In this document: piece by piece, positions 11,378 to 22,409 of the stretch
Numbering within the stretch: the first letter of the stretch is position 1
Layout: every line of letters begins with the position of its first letter
Source of the DNA: Patellifolia procumbens
Lineage: Eukaryota > Streptophyta > Magnoliopsida > Caryophyllales > Amaranthaceae
DNA: 64,000 nucleotides
NCBI GenBank assembly: GCA_947645195.1
Contig: CANSGD010001460.1
Span: forward strand, 434,001 to 498,000
Direction: 5' to 3'
Notes under the pieces: model-generated
What the model was told of the DNA's origin: nothing
What the model saw: only the letters and a program-made list of their open reading frames with translations
Database searches by the model: none
Translations under genes and position numbers: made by a program

Positions 11378-11855
11378 CTCATCATCATCTTCGTTTATGA
11401 CCTCCTCGTCATCTCCTACAAACTCTTCGTCATCAACATCATCATATCAGGGATTGTTCTCTCTTTGAACTCCTGATGGCCCTGCCGTGGATGGTTCTGG
11501 GTCAGGGTAGGGTCAAAGTTGTTCGTCTAGTTGGTCATCGTCTCCATGAGGAGATCGTCCTGGACTCTCAGTAGGACCCCTTTCTGGGCCTCGACCAATT
11601 GATTCCTCCATTCCAGAGCTAGAAGTTGGGAGGATTAGCTGGCGTCTTAAACGAGTTGTTTGCTTGACGCGCTCCAGAATACCCTGCACAGGCAGAGTGG
11701 AACGTCGGACAAGGTTAATGGGTATAAAAAAACACAAAGGGACTGCCTAAAAAAGGTCCAACTCTAGAAGAACTCGAGGATGCTTGGAGTTTATTTCTAG
11801 GGCCTAGACACTCTCTCGGACGGCCAAGGATGTTGGAGGAGGATGAGGATTCCAT

Positions 11856-12130
11856 TTATTTAAAAAGAATAGATGAATAAATAAAAGAATGGAAGGAGGA
11901 AAGATATCTGACGAGCACTGACAGGTCGGCTGAAGACAAACGAACGTTGAACAGAGCGACTCTTCAGACGATCTGTACTCTCTCTAAAGATCTCTCAAAA
12001 AACTTCTCTCTAAAATCTCTCTTTAAAATCTCTCAAACCTCTGAAAAATAAAAATGAGGAAATGAGGAGGAGGAGGAGGAGGAGTATTTATAGAGGGGTA
12101 AAAAGACCTCTCTCCTCCCACAGTAAAGTA
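11856..12130 (-). promoter_or_regulatory. Core promoter and leader of the gag-like gene
   Basis: A TATA box (TATAAATA on the minus strand, 12085-12092) is followed by a GA/CT-rich leader with repeated CTCTCTAAA/TCTCTCAAA runs, then the ATG at 11855. The (GGA)n run at 12065-12084 lies just downstream of the TATA box. The leader is about 200 nt and contains no upstream ATG that I noticed. Confidence 0.5.
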
Positions 12131-12274
12131 ACACGTGTCACACTGTGAGAGGGGCATGTCAACATCCAACATCACCTGATTGGTCATTTCCTTCAGTACA
12201 TTTAAACTTACTTCAGTAAAATTGGAATTATTACTTCAGTATTGGATTCAGATAAATTCCCTTTTAGGGGCAAA

Positions 12275-12851
12275 TGTTGTAACATGGCAAAAGAGGACAC
12301 GTGGCCCAGTTAGAAGGTGCCACGTGGCCCAATAGATACGTAACATATGGGTCATTCTTCAAAATGACATGTGGCGTCATCAGGAGGGGTTATTGGTGAC
12401 CTCACCAAAATCTGAGTAAAGAGGCCCATTTATCCCCTAAAAGAGGGAATAATCAGCCCAAACTCCCATAAAAGGCAGAAAATAATTGGTTAAGAGGCTT
12501 GAAACAATGAAACTTTGACAAGTGTCGCCTTTTCATTGCCTAACCAATCACATCCTTCTATTTTAGGGTGTCCCTTTTGTTTCACAAACACTATAAGTTG
12601 TTCCTCAAAATCAGGTAAAAAGAAAAATCTCACCTACTCTTAAACTTACTTTGTCAAAATACATACTCACTTTTTATTTCCTTAATACTGACTTAAGCAT
12701 CGGAGAGGGAATCAAAACCCAAACCTCTGGGTTGGTTTCTCTTTTTGCAGGTTCGGGAACGGAGCGGCATCTCTACACAAGCCTCCCAGATTCATCAACC
12801 CTACATTTGTCCATCATCAAGAGAACTTTAGTTTACAAAAAGTTGTAAACA
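12275..12851 (+). mobile_element. Probable LTR (solo or truncated element)
   Basis: The 577-bp segment starts TGTTGTAACA and ends GTTGTAAACA, with imperfect inverted termini. It holds an ACGTGG/CACGTGG-rich upstream part, a TATA-like motif (CTATAAGTTG near 12590) and, downstream, TACTGACTTAAGCATCGGAG, which resembles the R/U5 signature of many plant gypsy LTRs. No 5-bp target duplication is visible (GCAAA left, GTATC right), and the flanking gag-like gene is on the opposite strand, so it is probably a separate insertion. The short frame at 12651-12848 is part of the LTR. Confidence 0.45.
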
Positions 12852-13495
12852 GTATCATATTTAAGAACTAAGAAATATCTTTATAAAACGGGTCTTCACA
12901 TGCCGGTGACCTACATATGCAGTTGTAGTGTTTTATCACCCTAATTATATAGTTAAAAGCTATTCAAAATTGTTTTAGAATTAAAACTTTAATTAGACAT
13001 ACATTTTACATAATCATTTAAATTATAAATTTAAAAGAAAATCCTAATTGATTCCTCCACTAGTTTTTGTATGAACATCTATGTGACGGTTATCTAATAT
13101 GTTAACTACTTTGTTCACCCAATAAATTACTCCCCAACGAAACCCGCAACGCTACCCCCTCCTCTTCCTCTCAACCTCCGAAACCCTTTTTCTTTGTTGT
13201 CGACCCTCTCACCACCACCAATTGCCACTTACTTCCCTTAATTACCATATTGTCTTCACCATCGCACAACCGTTTCCATGCCTCCCTGTCGTTCTTAATC
13301 TCCTATCTCCTCTACTTGTTCGTGGTTATCTTAGAAAGAGAAACATGAGCGGGGCTTGTTCTTGGATGGACTGGAAAGAGAAATAACATAGAGGGGGTCA
13401 TGGGTGGGGGAAGGGGAGGGGTTGTTGTGGTCGGGTGGGGGAGCAAGAGGAAGGATTGGAATCTATGAATGACATACTAATAATTGGAAATATGT
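12852..13495. other. Intergenic sequence without a gene
   Basis: AT-rich, then a short pyrimidine-rich and G-rich stretch (13.14-13.46 kb). I see no coding or transposon motif. Confidence 0.4.
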
Positions 13496-13497
13496 AC

Positions 13498-14425
13498 CCA
13501 TACTAAACGTTTGGCTTGGAAAATGCTTCTCAATATGAATGACCTAGGAGAGGCTCGGTACATTTTGGGCATCAAGATCTACAAATATATATCAAACCAG
13601 ATGATTGGACTAAGTTAGGATACTTATATTGATATGGTCCTAGCTAGGTCAAATATAAAAGACTCCAAGAGATTATTTCTTCTCATGGTACATACAGTGT
13701 TACTCTTAGCAAGAATTAGTGTCCAACTGACCCGACTGATGAACTTAAAAAATGAGTAAGATATATTGTACGTCTACAATAAGTTCTATCATGTACGCTA
13801 TGATATGTTTTATACTTGATGTGCCTTATGCTTTGAATTAACATGACAAGCAGGTTTCAAGCTAATCCAGAAGGAGGTCACTAGATAGCTGGCAAGAGTT
13901 CTTGGTTTATGGAGGAGGATGAAGATGAACTAAGTTAATTGATTATACTAATGCTAGAGTCCAAACAGATGGAGATGACTTCCAAACACAGCTCGGATTA
14001 ATATTTGTCTTCAATCTGAACGGTGGAGGCGTGGAGCAGTGAGTTGGGAGAATTCCAAGCAGAACATTACGTCAGTTGTACAATTGAAGCTGAGTATAAT
14101 GCTTCTTCTGAATTACGGGCCTGCCGAGGAGGATGTATGCATGGATCAGGAAGTTCATACTGAACTAGATATATCTTTAGTGCTGTTGACATTGTTGATC
14201 TCTATTGTTACAATAGTGATGATATAGCCCAAGCGAAGGAACCAAAGTCCGATTAAAGATCCAAGCATATCTCAAAAACTATAAACTAATAAGAGAGATC
14301 ATTGATAAAGGAGATGTTCAGATATGCAAAGTATCAACAAACGATAATGCATAGCAAATCCTTTAACCAAACTCCTACCATAGCGAAAGCATGAGAAGCA
14401 TACAATTTCTAAAGGAATTAAGCAC
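13498..14425 (+). pseudogene. Ty1/copia RT-RNase H remnant
   Basis: Translations from several frames give copia pol landmarks in the correct order: MNDLGEARYILGIKIY (reverse transcriptase; usual form 'DLGE..yiLGi.I'), then EAEYNAS (the 'EAEY.A' RNase H active-site region, near 14090), then LIREIIDKGDVQICKVST (near 14300; typical 'IRe.i..g.i....v.t'). The frame changes many times and stops abound, so this is an old non-functional fragment. No integrase or gag was seen beside it. Confidence 0.7.
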
Positions 14426-15965
14426 ATTAAAGAATGCCTAGTTTAGATGTTTCCTTGTCTTGTAAAACTTTGCTTGTATTTACTATATCTAATTAAATCT
14501 ATATTCAAACCATTTATCTAATCATGGTTTGATTAAATAAAGTTTCTAAATTGTCTTATTTTCATACGAGTAACTAAATACTACTTCAGTGAAGGAGACG
14601 TCATCAAATGAACCGGACTAAATAAAAGTCGTCCCTAGTTACATGGAATTATCAATAAATATATATGGACATTAATGATTCGTTGAAGGAAGTAGTTTGT
14701 AAGTTGATCGATAAATTCATGGATCATAGGGACATAGGGTGTTTAATCAATTACATTAGCATATGTTAGAAATTTTGCAGATCCACCTACTAAGAGTTCC
14801 CTAAAGAATAGTAATCACGGGAACAACTCCTAACTAAACCGTATAAAAAAGATTCTTCTAACATGAATCTAACGCTTATACTTAAGCAAGAATTAGTATG
14901 CCTTGGATTCATCAAACATTGTGCCGTAAAGAGGAGGCTATAAAGGCGATTTTCAGGTTTCCTCTGAGATAATATTATATCCTAACTACTAATATATCTT
15001 AAAGATATTTACCATATCTTTAGTATCCTAATATATCTCTATTATTCCTAATACTTATCTAATACTTATTGAAAATTAATCATAAGATAACATTTCATCT
15101 AAGATAATATTATATCCTAACTACTAATATATCCTAAAGATATTTACCATATCTTTAGTATCCTAATATATCTCTAATAGGACTTCTTGAATACTAATGT
15201 TCTTCCAAGAAAAAGAAATAGATAACACCAATTAACAACCCGTGGCAAAATGGAAAGTTCTCAATGCTTGAATCAAGCTCAATGTAGATGGGAAAAGACG
15301 AGGATAAAGCTGGAGGAGGAGGGGTCATTAGAACTTAGAAGGCATGACGTACGTTTGGTTAGCTTCTCCTCCAATTGTAATTAAGAACAAGCTTACAAAA
15401 CTCATACAAAGGCTAGATTGGTGTGGCTCGTGATTTCATGGCTCTATATAAAATATTGAATGTGACCCGTCTTTAGGAAGAATATACTCTTACTTCGAAC
15501 ACTGACAGCTTGTGATTGCACCTTACAACACATATAATTGGTAAGGCGACCATATAACTTGGAACTTGCTAATAAAGTGATCATATAAACCAACCATGCC
15601 TCACAATTCCATTTTTTGTCTAAATTCCAGAGTAAATGAGCTTCTGAAAGCAGTATTTCGCTTCACCCGAATTCAAAACTTGAACAACCAACATCATAGG
15701 AAATTAAGTTTAATGGAAAAAAAATAGTAAAATTAATATATCAACAAAAAATTTTAAACCTCAAAAACAATGTTATCTGATAACTAAAAATATGAGAGAT
15801 TGATTTTATTTTTAGAAAAATTGAAATTTCACTTACCTTAACCATTTCTCCAAAAATATTCATAATTTTCTCGCCATACTTGTAACTCATAAGCATACTC
15901 AAAATTTGAGAAATAATTGAATAATTAGGATAAGAATGTGAGAGCTTAGAAAGTACCAATTTTGA
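14426..15965. other. Decayed retrotransposon 3' region and intergenic sequence
   Basis: No intact frame. The first few hundred bases may be the 3' end of the copia remnant. Near 15.27-15.33 kb the plus strand has scattered codons resembling an RNase H start (LNVDG, then AGGGG and VIR), too short and broken for a call. Confidence 0.3.
14967..15180 (+). repeat. Direct repeat of about 77 bp, 135 bp apart
   Basis: AGATAATATTATATCCTAAC and the following 57 bases recur from 15102 with one or two changes. Each copy contains the near-palindrome AAAGATATTTACCATATCTTT. A local duplication or two ends of a small AT-rich element are both possible. Confidence 0.75.
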
Positions 15966-16005
15966 AGAAGTAGTTTGTCAACGTTGCAAGATGGCATGGC
16001 CACAA

Positions 16006-16615
16006 TTAGAGGTGTCAATTCGGGTGTGTTGGTCGGGTTTGGGTCGAGTCATGTCGGGTCGGGTGTCGCTCGGGTCGGGTCAAGTTCGGGTATCCGACTA
16101 GTTAGATCGGGTCTCGGGTCGGGTTGGTTCGGGACTGAATCACTTCAGGTTCGGGTCGGATTGAACCCGGTCGGGTCAATTTTGGGTCGGATCAGGTTTG
16201 AAACTGGTTATGACGGTTAATTTCGGGTTCTGGTAAGGTTCGGGTCGGGTCTATGTCGGTTCGGGTCAACCACGGATCGGGTTATGTCCGAGTCGGGTCA
16301 ACCTCGGTTCGGGTTATGCCCGGTCGGATCAACCTCGGGTCGGGTTGTGTCCGGGTTGGGTTAACCTCGGATCGGGTTATGATCGGGTCGGGTTGAACTC
16401 GGATCGGGTTATGGCCGGGTCGGGTCAACCTTGGTTCGGGTTATACTCGGGTCGGGTCAACCTCGGATCGGGTTATGATCGGGTCGGGTTAGCCTAGGAT
16501 CGGGTCTAGGTCGGGTCGATTTCGTTTCGGGTTTAGGTCGGGTCAATCTCGGATCCGGTTATGTATAGTTCAAATTATGTTCGAGTCAAGTTAACTTCAT
16601 ATCGGATTAGTTCGA
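16006..16615 (+). repeat. G-rich minisatellite based on GGGTCGGGT (block 1)
   Basis: A degenerate array with a unit of about 31-32 bp of the form GGATCGGGTTATG plus YCGGGTCGGGTYAACCTC, clearest at 16260-16560 and looser upstream. The plus strand has frequent GGG runs spaced 4-8 bases apart, giving potential for G-quadruplex folding. The coding frame through it is a repeat artefact. Confidence 0.8.
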
Positions 16616-16636
16616 GTCAATCAAATTTCGAAACCG

Positions 16637-16684
<48 letters not shown>

Positions 16685-16837
16685 TGGCGATGAGTTTTTT
16701 CTAATTTCGTTTTAGTATGATCGATTGTTAACCAATATAACGAGACTACTTGTTAAGTCTTATACCAATAAATCAAGCACCATTGAACATTGTCCATTGA
16801 AATTGAGATTATGTTTTGAAATTGGAGATTAATTCGA

Positions 16838-16872
<35 letters not shown>

Positions 16873-16874
<2 letters not shown>

Positions 16875-17830
16875 AAAAATTATCTAGAATAATGCAACCT
16901 TTTGGCCATTCGCAAATAATAATGCAACCTAAAGATTATTTAGAATAATGCAACCTTTATACCCCATTTATTTTAAACAGGACAAAACCGGTTATGACTT
17001 GGGAATAAGTAAAATGGACACTTGTCGCATAATAATTGGCTCTCATAAATAATTTTTAAAAGTAAAATGAAAACAAAATAACGAAAAAAAATAAATCAAA
17101 CCCACCCCTTCCCCCACCGCCAGCCTTCTCTCCTCCCTACCCACATCCCACCACTTCATTTTCCCAGCCACAAACCACCAGAGCCACCGCCAACCTCACC
17201 CCACCCCATTTTCGCCGGCGAGGCTGGTCTGAGCACTGAGGAGGAGAGAAGATAGCGTTCGTGGTGGCGCAGCCACGAGGAGAAGAGGGGAAGCGAAGGC
17301 GGGGGGAGGGGGTTTCGTGGTGGGGAGGTGAGTGTGGCGTTTCAGAGAAGGCGGGGGGGAGGTCGTCCGGTGGTGGGGAGGTGAGTCTGGCGTTTCAGGC
17401 GACGACGATGATAGAAAGAAAGAGAAGGCGGGGGGAGGTCGTCCGGTGGTGGGGAGGTGGGGAGGTGAGTGTAGCGTTTCAGAGAGAGGGGGGTTCCGTC
17501 CGGTGTGGGGAGGTGGGGGAGGGTGGGGCTGGGGTAGGGGGGTGGGGGACATTCGTGGGGGAGATTGGGGCTGGGGCTGGGGTGGGGGTGGGGAGGTTGG
17601 GGCTGGGGTGGGGGGTTTGGGGGGGTTTTATTTTTTAGAATTTTTTTATATTAATATATTAATTAAAATTTAAAGTTTTAAATAAAAAATTACCAATGGT
17701 TCAGGTTACCGGTCATTTGTTCTGTTTAAAATAAATAGGTTATTAAGGTTGCATTATTCCAAAATAATCGAAAGGTTGCATTATTATTTGCGAATGGCCA
17801 AAAGGTTGCATTATTCTAGGCAATTTTGCC
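16873..17830. mobile_element. Non-autonomous Mutator-like element (Pack-MULE candidate)
   Basis: The 958-bp element has terminal inverted repeats of about 115 bp (16873-16987 and 17716-17830), beginning GGAAAAATTATCTAGAATAA and, on the other strand, GGCAAAATTGCCTAGAATAA. Each TIR holds three copies of AATAATGCAACCT. It is flanked by a perfect 9-bp target duplication, TATATATAA (16864-16872 and 17831-17839), the length typical of Mutator-superfamily elements. The host site is a TA repeat, so the duplication alone is weaker evidence than usual. The interior (17.10-17.63 kb) is very GC-rich and strand-asymmetric, unlike its AT-rich surroundings. No transposase is encoded. Confidence 0.75.
17100..17635. 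other. GC-rich cargo inside the MULE
   Basis: The plus strand changes from C-rich (17.10-17.22 kb) to G-rich (17.26-17.63 kb), with repeated GGCGGGGGGAGG and GGTGGGGAGGTG segments. GC-rich captured gene pieces, often 5' exons, are typical of Pack-MULEs. I could not identify a source gene. Open frames here are proline- or glycine-rich in several phases and none is convincing as a protein. Confidence 0.45.
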
Positions 17831-18047
17831 TATATATAAATGTTAAGTCATATACCAATAACCACCATTGAACATTGTCTATTGAAATTGAGATTATGGT
17901 TTCGAATATATATATATCGATGAGTTTATAATTTATTTTTAGTATGATCGATCGTTAACTAATATAACAAGACTATTTGTTAAGTCTTATACCAATAACC
18001 ACCATTGAACATTTTCCATTGAAATTGAGATTATGGTTCGAATAAAC

Positions 18048-18112
<65 letters not shown>

Positions 18113-18397
18113 TGACGATGAGTTTATAAATTTTATAATCTAGTTTTAGTATGATCAACCATTAACCAATATAACGAGACTACTTGTTAAGTCTTATACC
18201 ATTAACCACCATTGAACATTGTCCATTGAAATTGAGATTATGGTTTTGAATATATATATATATATATATATATGAGTGACAATGAGTTTATAAATTTTAT
18301 AATCTAGTTTTAGTACATATGATCGATCATTAACCAATATAACGAGACTACTTGTTAAACCACCATTGAACATTGTCCATTGAAATTGAGATAACCG

Positions 18398-18450
<53 letters not shown>

Positions 18451-18477
18451 TTTATAAATTTTCTGATTTATTTTTGT

Positions 18478-18735
18478 TCGGGTAGCCGGGTCGGGCTCGG
18501 GTTGGTCCGCGTCGGGTTGGTCCTCATCGGGTTGTGACTGTCCACTTTGCTTACTCGGTCCGGGTCAGGTCGGTCCAGCTCTGTAACGTTCTGGTATTGT
18601 CAGGTCAATGAACATGTTGGGTTCGGGTCGGTCTCGGGTCAGGTCATTATGGGGGCGGGGCTTACCGGGTTCGAACCAAGCCGGGTCGGGTAATAAACGG
18701 GTTAAGTAAGGTTGGTTCGGGTTCGGACAATCTTT
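18478..18735 (+). repeat. G-rich GGGTCGGGT block 2
   Basis: The same type of sequence as the block at 16.0-16.6 kb and in the same orientation (GGGTAGCCGGGTCGGGCTCG, GGTTCGGGTCGGTCTCGGGT), on the far side of the compound TA array. The two blocks bracket the array and may be ends of one larger unit. Confidence 0.7.
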
Positions 18736-18805
18736 GGTGAGAATCGATCATTGCATTCGGAGTATGGAGAGGATGGAGAGCCTCAAACAACAAGGCCAAC
18801 CCATA

Positions 18806-19465
18806 ATCTTCATTGAGTTAGATACTTAGGAGTCATATATTATATCTTTTGTTAATATACTAGATCAATGAATAATATAGTTACAATCTGAGTATATATT
18901 AATTGATCATCAATGTATTACATTGATAAAATTAGATATTTAAGAGCCATATATTATGTCAATCATCATTAAATCAATGAACAAGATAGTTATGATTTAT
19001 GTATCAGATCAATTATCAATAATATCATAGATCATTGAGTTAGATATCTAGAAGTCATGTATTATACCAACCATCATTATATCAATGAATAAGATAATTA
19101 AGATCTATACATGTACGTATTAGCTCATTCATTAATATATTAGATAATTGAGTTAAATACTTATGAGCCATGTATAATATCAAATTATCAATCATCAATA
19201 TACTAGATCAGTGAATAAGATAGTTATGATCCATATATTAAATCAAGTATTAATATATCACATTCTGAAATAGCCATTTAAGACTTAAGAGTCATGTATT
19301 ATATCAATCATCACTAGATCAGTAAAGAAGATAGTTAAGATCCATGTATCAAATCAACTATCAATCTATCAGATCATTGAATTAGATACTTAAGAGTCGC
19401 ATATTATATCAATCATGAATATACTAGATCGATGAATGAGATAATCACAATCTATAAAATAATTA
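18806..19465 (+). repeat. Satellite-like array with 113-bp period
   Basis: Six diverged copies begin with CATTGAGTTAGATACTTA-like sequence near 18812, 18920, 19033, 19146, 19261 and 19375, a period of 108-115 bp. Each continues with GAGTCATGTATTATATCAAT, ACTAGATCAATGAATAAGAT and ATGATCCATGTATTAAATCA-like segments. AT content is high and there is no coding potential. Confidence 0.8.
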
Positions 19466-21113
19466 ACAATACTAATACTAATATTTTAGTTATTTCAATT
19501 ACTTACGTTGATACAATTGTTCAATAGGGGATTTGTATATAAGTAATTAAGTCTACTCTATTATTAGTAATTATATATAACTCTAGTGTAAGTAATGATA
19601 TTAGTAGTTATATCACTTAAATAATAGTAAGCTAATTTTCAACCTTATTTTACTTCAAACATCAAATTTCAAAATTCGAAATTCAAAAATACAATTTTGA
19701 AAAATCACTCTTCCTTTTCGTTTCCCTCTTTCTATCCCCCAAAATTTCCATAACCCGCCATCCTAAAACCTTAAAAACCCTCTCACTACAGCCCCTTCTC
19801 AGTCAAAAACCTATCTTAGTCAATAACACCTCCCCCTCCCTCTTTGTCTCTTCTGCCCCATCCCCTTCCCTGGTCTCTCTTTTACATCTTCCTTCCTTAT
19901 TTTCAACCATTAAAGCTTCTCTATGATGGGTGAAATCATCTGTACTGAGATAATCTTAGAACCACCCAAAAAGTCTTGTTTGTTCTCACGCCACCCCCTT
20001 CATCCTCTGCTTTCATCTGGTCAACAGTCCGTCTCTTCTCCATTTTTCGTTCCATTGCTAAAACCTTACCACTTGTGTTCCGACAATTTGATTGTTTTTG
20101 GAGTCTGATATACTAACTTCCTCTGCAAAAGAAAAATTGAAATCTAATTTTTTTAGTTAACTTTGCTATAGACCAGCTTGGCTGATATTACCCACCAAGG
20201 TCCCTGGAACTTATTGGTTAAAGTTTACCATTGAAGTTCTAGGGTCAACTCTTCAGTAGTTCTGAATTGGAGAATGAACCATATGCTAATCACAACAATT
20301 CTTTTTTTTCCCAAATCATTAGCAATTTTAGGTCTTAGTTTGGCATTTGAAGATGAAAAATTAATGTGAAAAAATATATTTCAAGATTTTAGATTTTGGG
20401 ACTTGTTTTCATTCTTTGATTATCTTGTAAAGATTAATTATTGAATGTGAAACTTATTTTTATCTTCATCGAAACCCTATGTATTTCTCTTTGATTTTTC
20501 TTTCCCTTGTTCACTAGCAATTTGCAGAATATTCCCTCTAAATGTTTGGCTCCAAATAATCAATGTTCCAATGTCATAATTTTACAGTTCCCAGATGCCA
20601 TAAAAAAAATTATTACAACAAGTAACTAATGTAATTTGATTAATTATATAGACAAATTAAATAGTGGCCCTAAAGATAAATTAGACAATTAATTATTTAA
20701 CTTCATTATGAAATAAAAGTAACTAATGTAATTTAAAAATAATAAAGCAATGTGTATGTTAAATTTAAATGTTTAATGAAGGTAAAAGGATGAATGTAAA
20801 ATTAAAATAGTAAGCAATGTGTATTTTAGTTGTTAAATATTCAAAATTTAACATTTGAATAAATGGTATATTAGAAAGGAATTAGTGTAATTTGGTTTAA
20901 TTAAAGTTGGGATTGTAAGTTGTTCCGATTATGAATCAATTGTAAAAGCAATTAGTGTAACTAGGTTACATTAGTTATGCATTTTTTGTTCACATGATCA
21001 TTTATTATTGTTAGTCATGTTAAGGTAAGTAACGTCCTCTAAGATGTTTCGACTTATTAGAAATTTAGTTACCCTTGGATAATCATTGTTGGAAACAGTT
21101 TCTTATTTATCTA
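19466..21113. other. Intergenic; possible leader with a short frame at 19923-20108
   Basis: A pyrimidine-rich stretch (19.7-19.92 kb) resembles a plant 5' leader and is followed by ATG at 19923 and a 61-codon frame (MMGEIICTEIILEPPKKSCL...), then intron-like T-rich sequence. I do not recognise the peptide and no continuing exon is evident, so it may be a captured or orphaned first exon. The rest, to 21113, is AT-rich without motifs. Confidence 0.3.
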
Positions 21114-21323
21114 CTTCCTCCGTTTTTTTTAAATGTGACACTTTCTATTTTAGGAAGTTTTAAATTAAATGTGACACTTTCTTTTTTGGTCAATAAACTC
21201 TCTCTATCTCTCTCCTCTCACATGGGTCCCCTTATTTTTTTTCTCTCTATCTCTTTCCTTCCCAAAAATTGCCTAGGAGTCCGTGAATTTAAAAGTGTCA
21301 CATTTAAATAAAAACGGAGGAAG
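21114..21323. mobile_element. Stowaway-type MITE (Tc1/mariner)
   Basis: The 210-bp element starts CTTCCTCCGTTTTTTTTAAA and ends with the complement (TTTAAATAAAAACGGAGGAAG), giving a TIR of about 30 bp that matches the CTCCCTCCGT signature of plant Stowaway MITEs. It is flanked by TA dinucleotides (21112-21113 and 21324-21325), the expected target site. AAATGTGACACTTTCTNTTTT is repeated directly inside the left arm. Non-coding. Confidence 0.9.
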
Positions 21324-21866
21324 TAAATGATTTTGAGACTTGATTCCCATGGTAAATCCTTGCTGGCAGCAGTTTCTGATATGGTTTAAAGCATTCTTAT
21401 TGTGATGTTTTGCTCGATGATGAAATTGCTGGTATCTTGGGCTTCCATGATATAAGATTTGAGAGCATTTTTTCTTATTTATTTTTGTTTTCATTTAATT
21501 TTGATTGTTCCATTTAGAAATAAATGGTAATTTAATTTTTCTTGTTTATTGTTTTGCAGATGATCACATATATGAGCTCAAAATCTTATCTACATTATAA
21601 TTTTGTATTTAAGATGTAGTTAGTATGTAGAAATTTTGTAGTATAAAATTCAATTGTAATCAATTTTTTATATAATATGATTACTAAGTTCATTGAAGTT
21701 CTTTGATGTTTCTTTGTAATAAATTTTTTTATATATATAATTAGTTATTGATTGTAGATGTATAATTAGTTTGTAGAAATATTTTAGTATAAAGTTTAAT
21801 TGTAATTTTTATATATTATGGCAATACTAAGTTTTTTTAATTTCTTTGATGTTTATTTGTATTCAA

Positions 21867-21937
<71 letters not shown>

Positions 21938-22259
21938 ATATTAGTTGTTGCTTATTTATATTGATATTTTATTTATAATTATTACATAATCTAAACTTAT
22001 ACTAAAGGTTTTAATTTGAAATATTCATAATTTAAAATAAAAAATAAAGATTTTAACTCTATTTTACTAAATATTTTAATTCTAATTAACGGTATATAAT
22101 TACTATCCCTTTACCATATAAACAATACTCCTTTTCTAATCCCTAATTCACGCTAACTTTTGGAGGTTAAATGAAATACTATCATTATCTTTTTTATTTG
22201 AGGTAATGTAGAATTATTACTATTTTTGAAAAATATTCACAAATATCATTAATTTGAAA
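21324..22259. other. AT-rich intergenic sequence with (AT)n at 21870-21933
   Basis: Contains a 64-bp pure AT dinucleotide tract, and short duplicated pieces around 21.62-21.83 kb (TAGTATGTAGAAATTTTGTAG type repeated about 160 bp apart). No gene seen. Confidence 0.5.
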
Positions 22260-22409
22260 CATAATTTTTTGAGTATAGTTGAGGAGTCTTGGGGGTGTGC
22301 ATTATAATGGTACCCGAATGTTTCAATTAGTTTCGAAACTGAAAAGTTTGAAAAGGCCATTAAGAGCTCTTAATAGACTTCTGATGTTTAAAATGTTGTT
22401 GAAGCTGCT

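Larger units (their letters stand above)
8050..11855 (-). pseudogene. Gag-like gene of a plant retrotransposon, multi-exon, degenerate
   Basis: On the minus strand, a start codon at 11855 is preceded by a leader and a TATA box, and a series of exon-like segments follows: an acidic N-terminal region, the 'putative gypsy type transposon' domain (10859-11377), a lysine/tyrosine-rich continuation (10490-10740), a KPAEKRG segment (10255-10380), an Ala/Pro/Lys-rich linker (9480-9650), a SAYSGAVARLESQMPAAYRG segment (9240-9330) and an alpha-helical, probably coiled-coil C-terminal part (8250-8800: NKLLVRKATDVGDKAMLQ, FEEAVKSFSDAENQAKEWAL). Splice-like GT/AG boundaries fit several joins, for example AAAG|gtaatc with tgtcag|AGGAAG. 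Stop codons remain near 8600, 8440 and 11440, so it looks non-functional. This domain is found in plant LTR elements, probably as a gag-type capsid protein, though its role is poorly defined. The introns carry hairpin repeat arrays. Confidence 0.55.
16640..18470 (+). repeat. Compound array: (TA)n plus about 135-bp unit
   Basis: A unit starting ATGAGTGGCGATGAGTTT, containing TTAACCAATATAACGAGACT and CCATTGAACATTGTCCATTG, followed by a (TA)n tract, occurs at about 16680-16845, 17900-18045, 18108-18245 and 18272-18390, with a partial copy at 17835-17900. The unique parts are well matched while the TA tracts differ greatly in length. The array is split by the MULE at 16873-17830 and flanked on both sides by GGGTCGGGT-rich blocks. 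Confidence 0.8.

Noticed and set aside
16006..16620. Telomere-like repeat
   Set aside because: The unit is GGGTCGGGT-rich with a 30-odd-bp period, not the plant telomere TTTAGGG.
17196..17673. Proline-rich or glycine-rich proteins encoded in the MULE
   Set aside because: Open in several frames on both strands because of biased composition; no start context or domain favours one.
17973..18158. Small protein with alternating Ile-Tyr
   Set aside because: Translation of a (TA)n tract.
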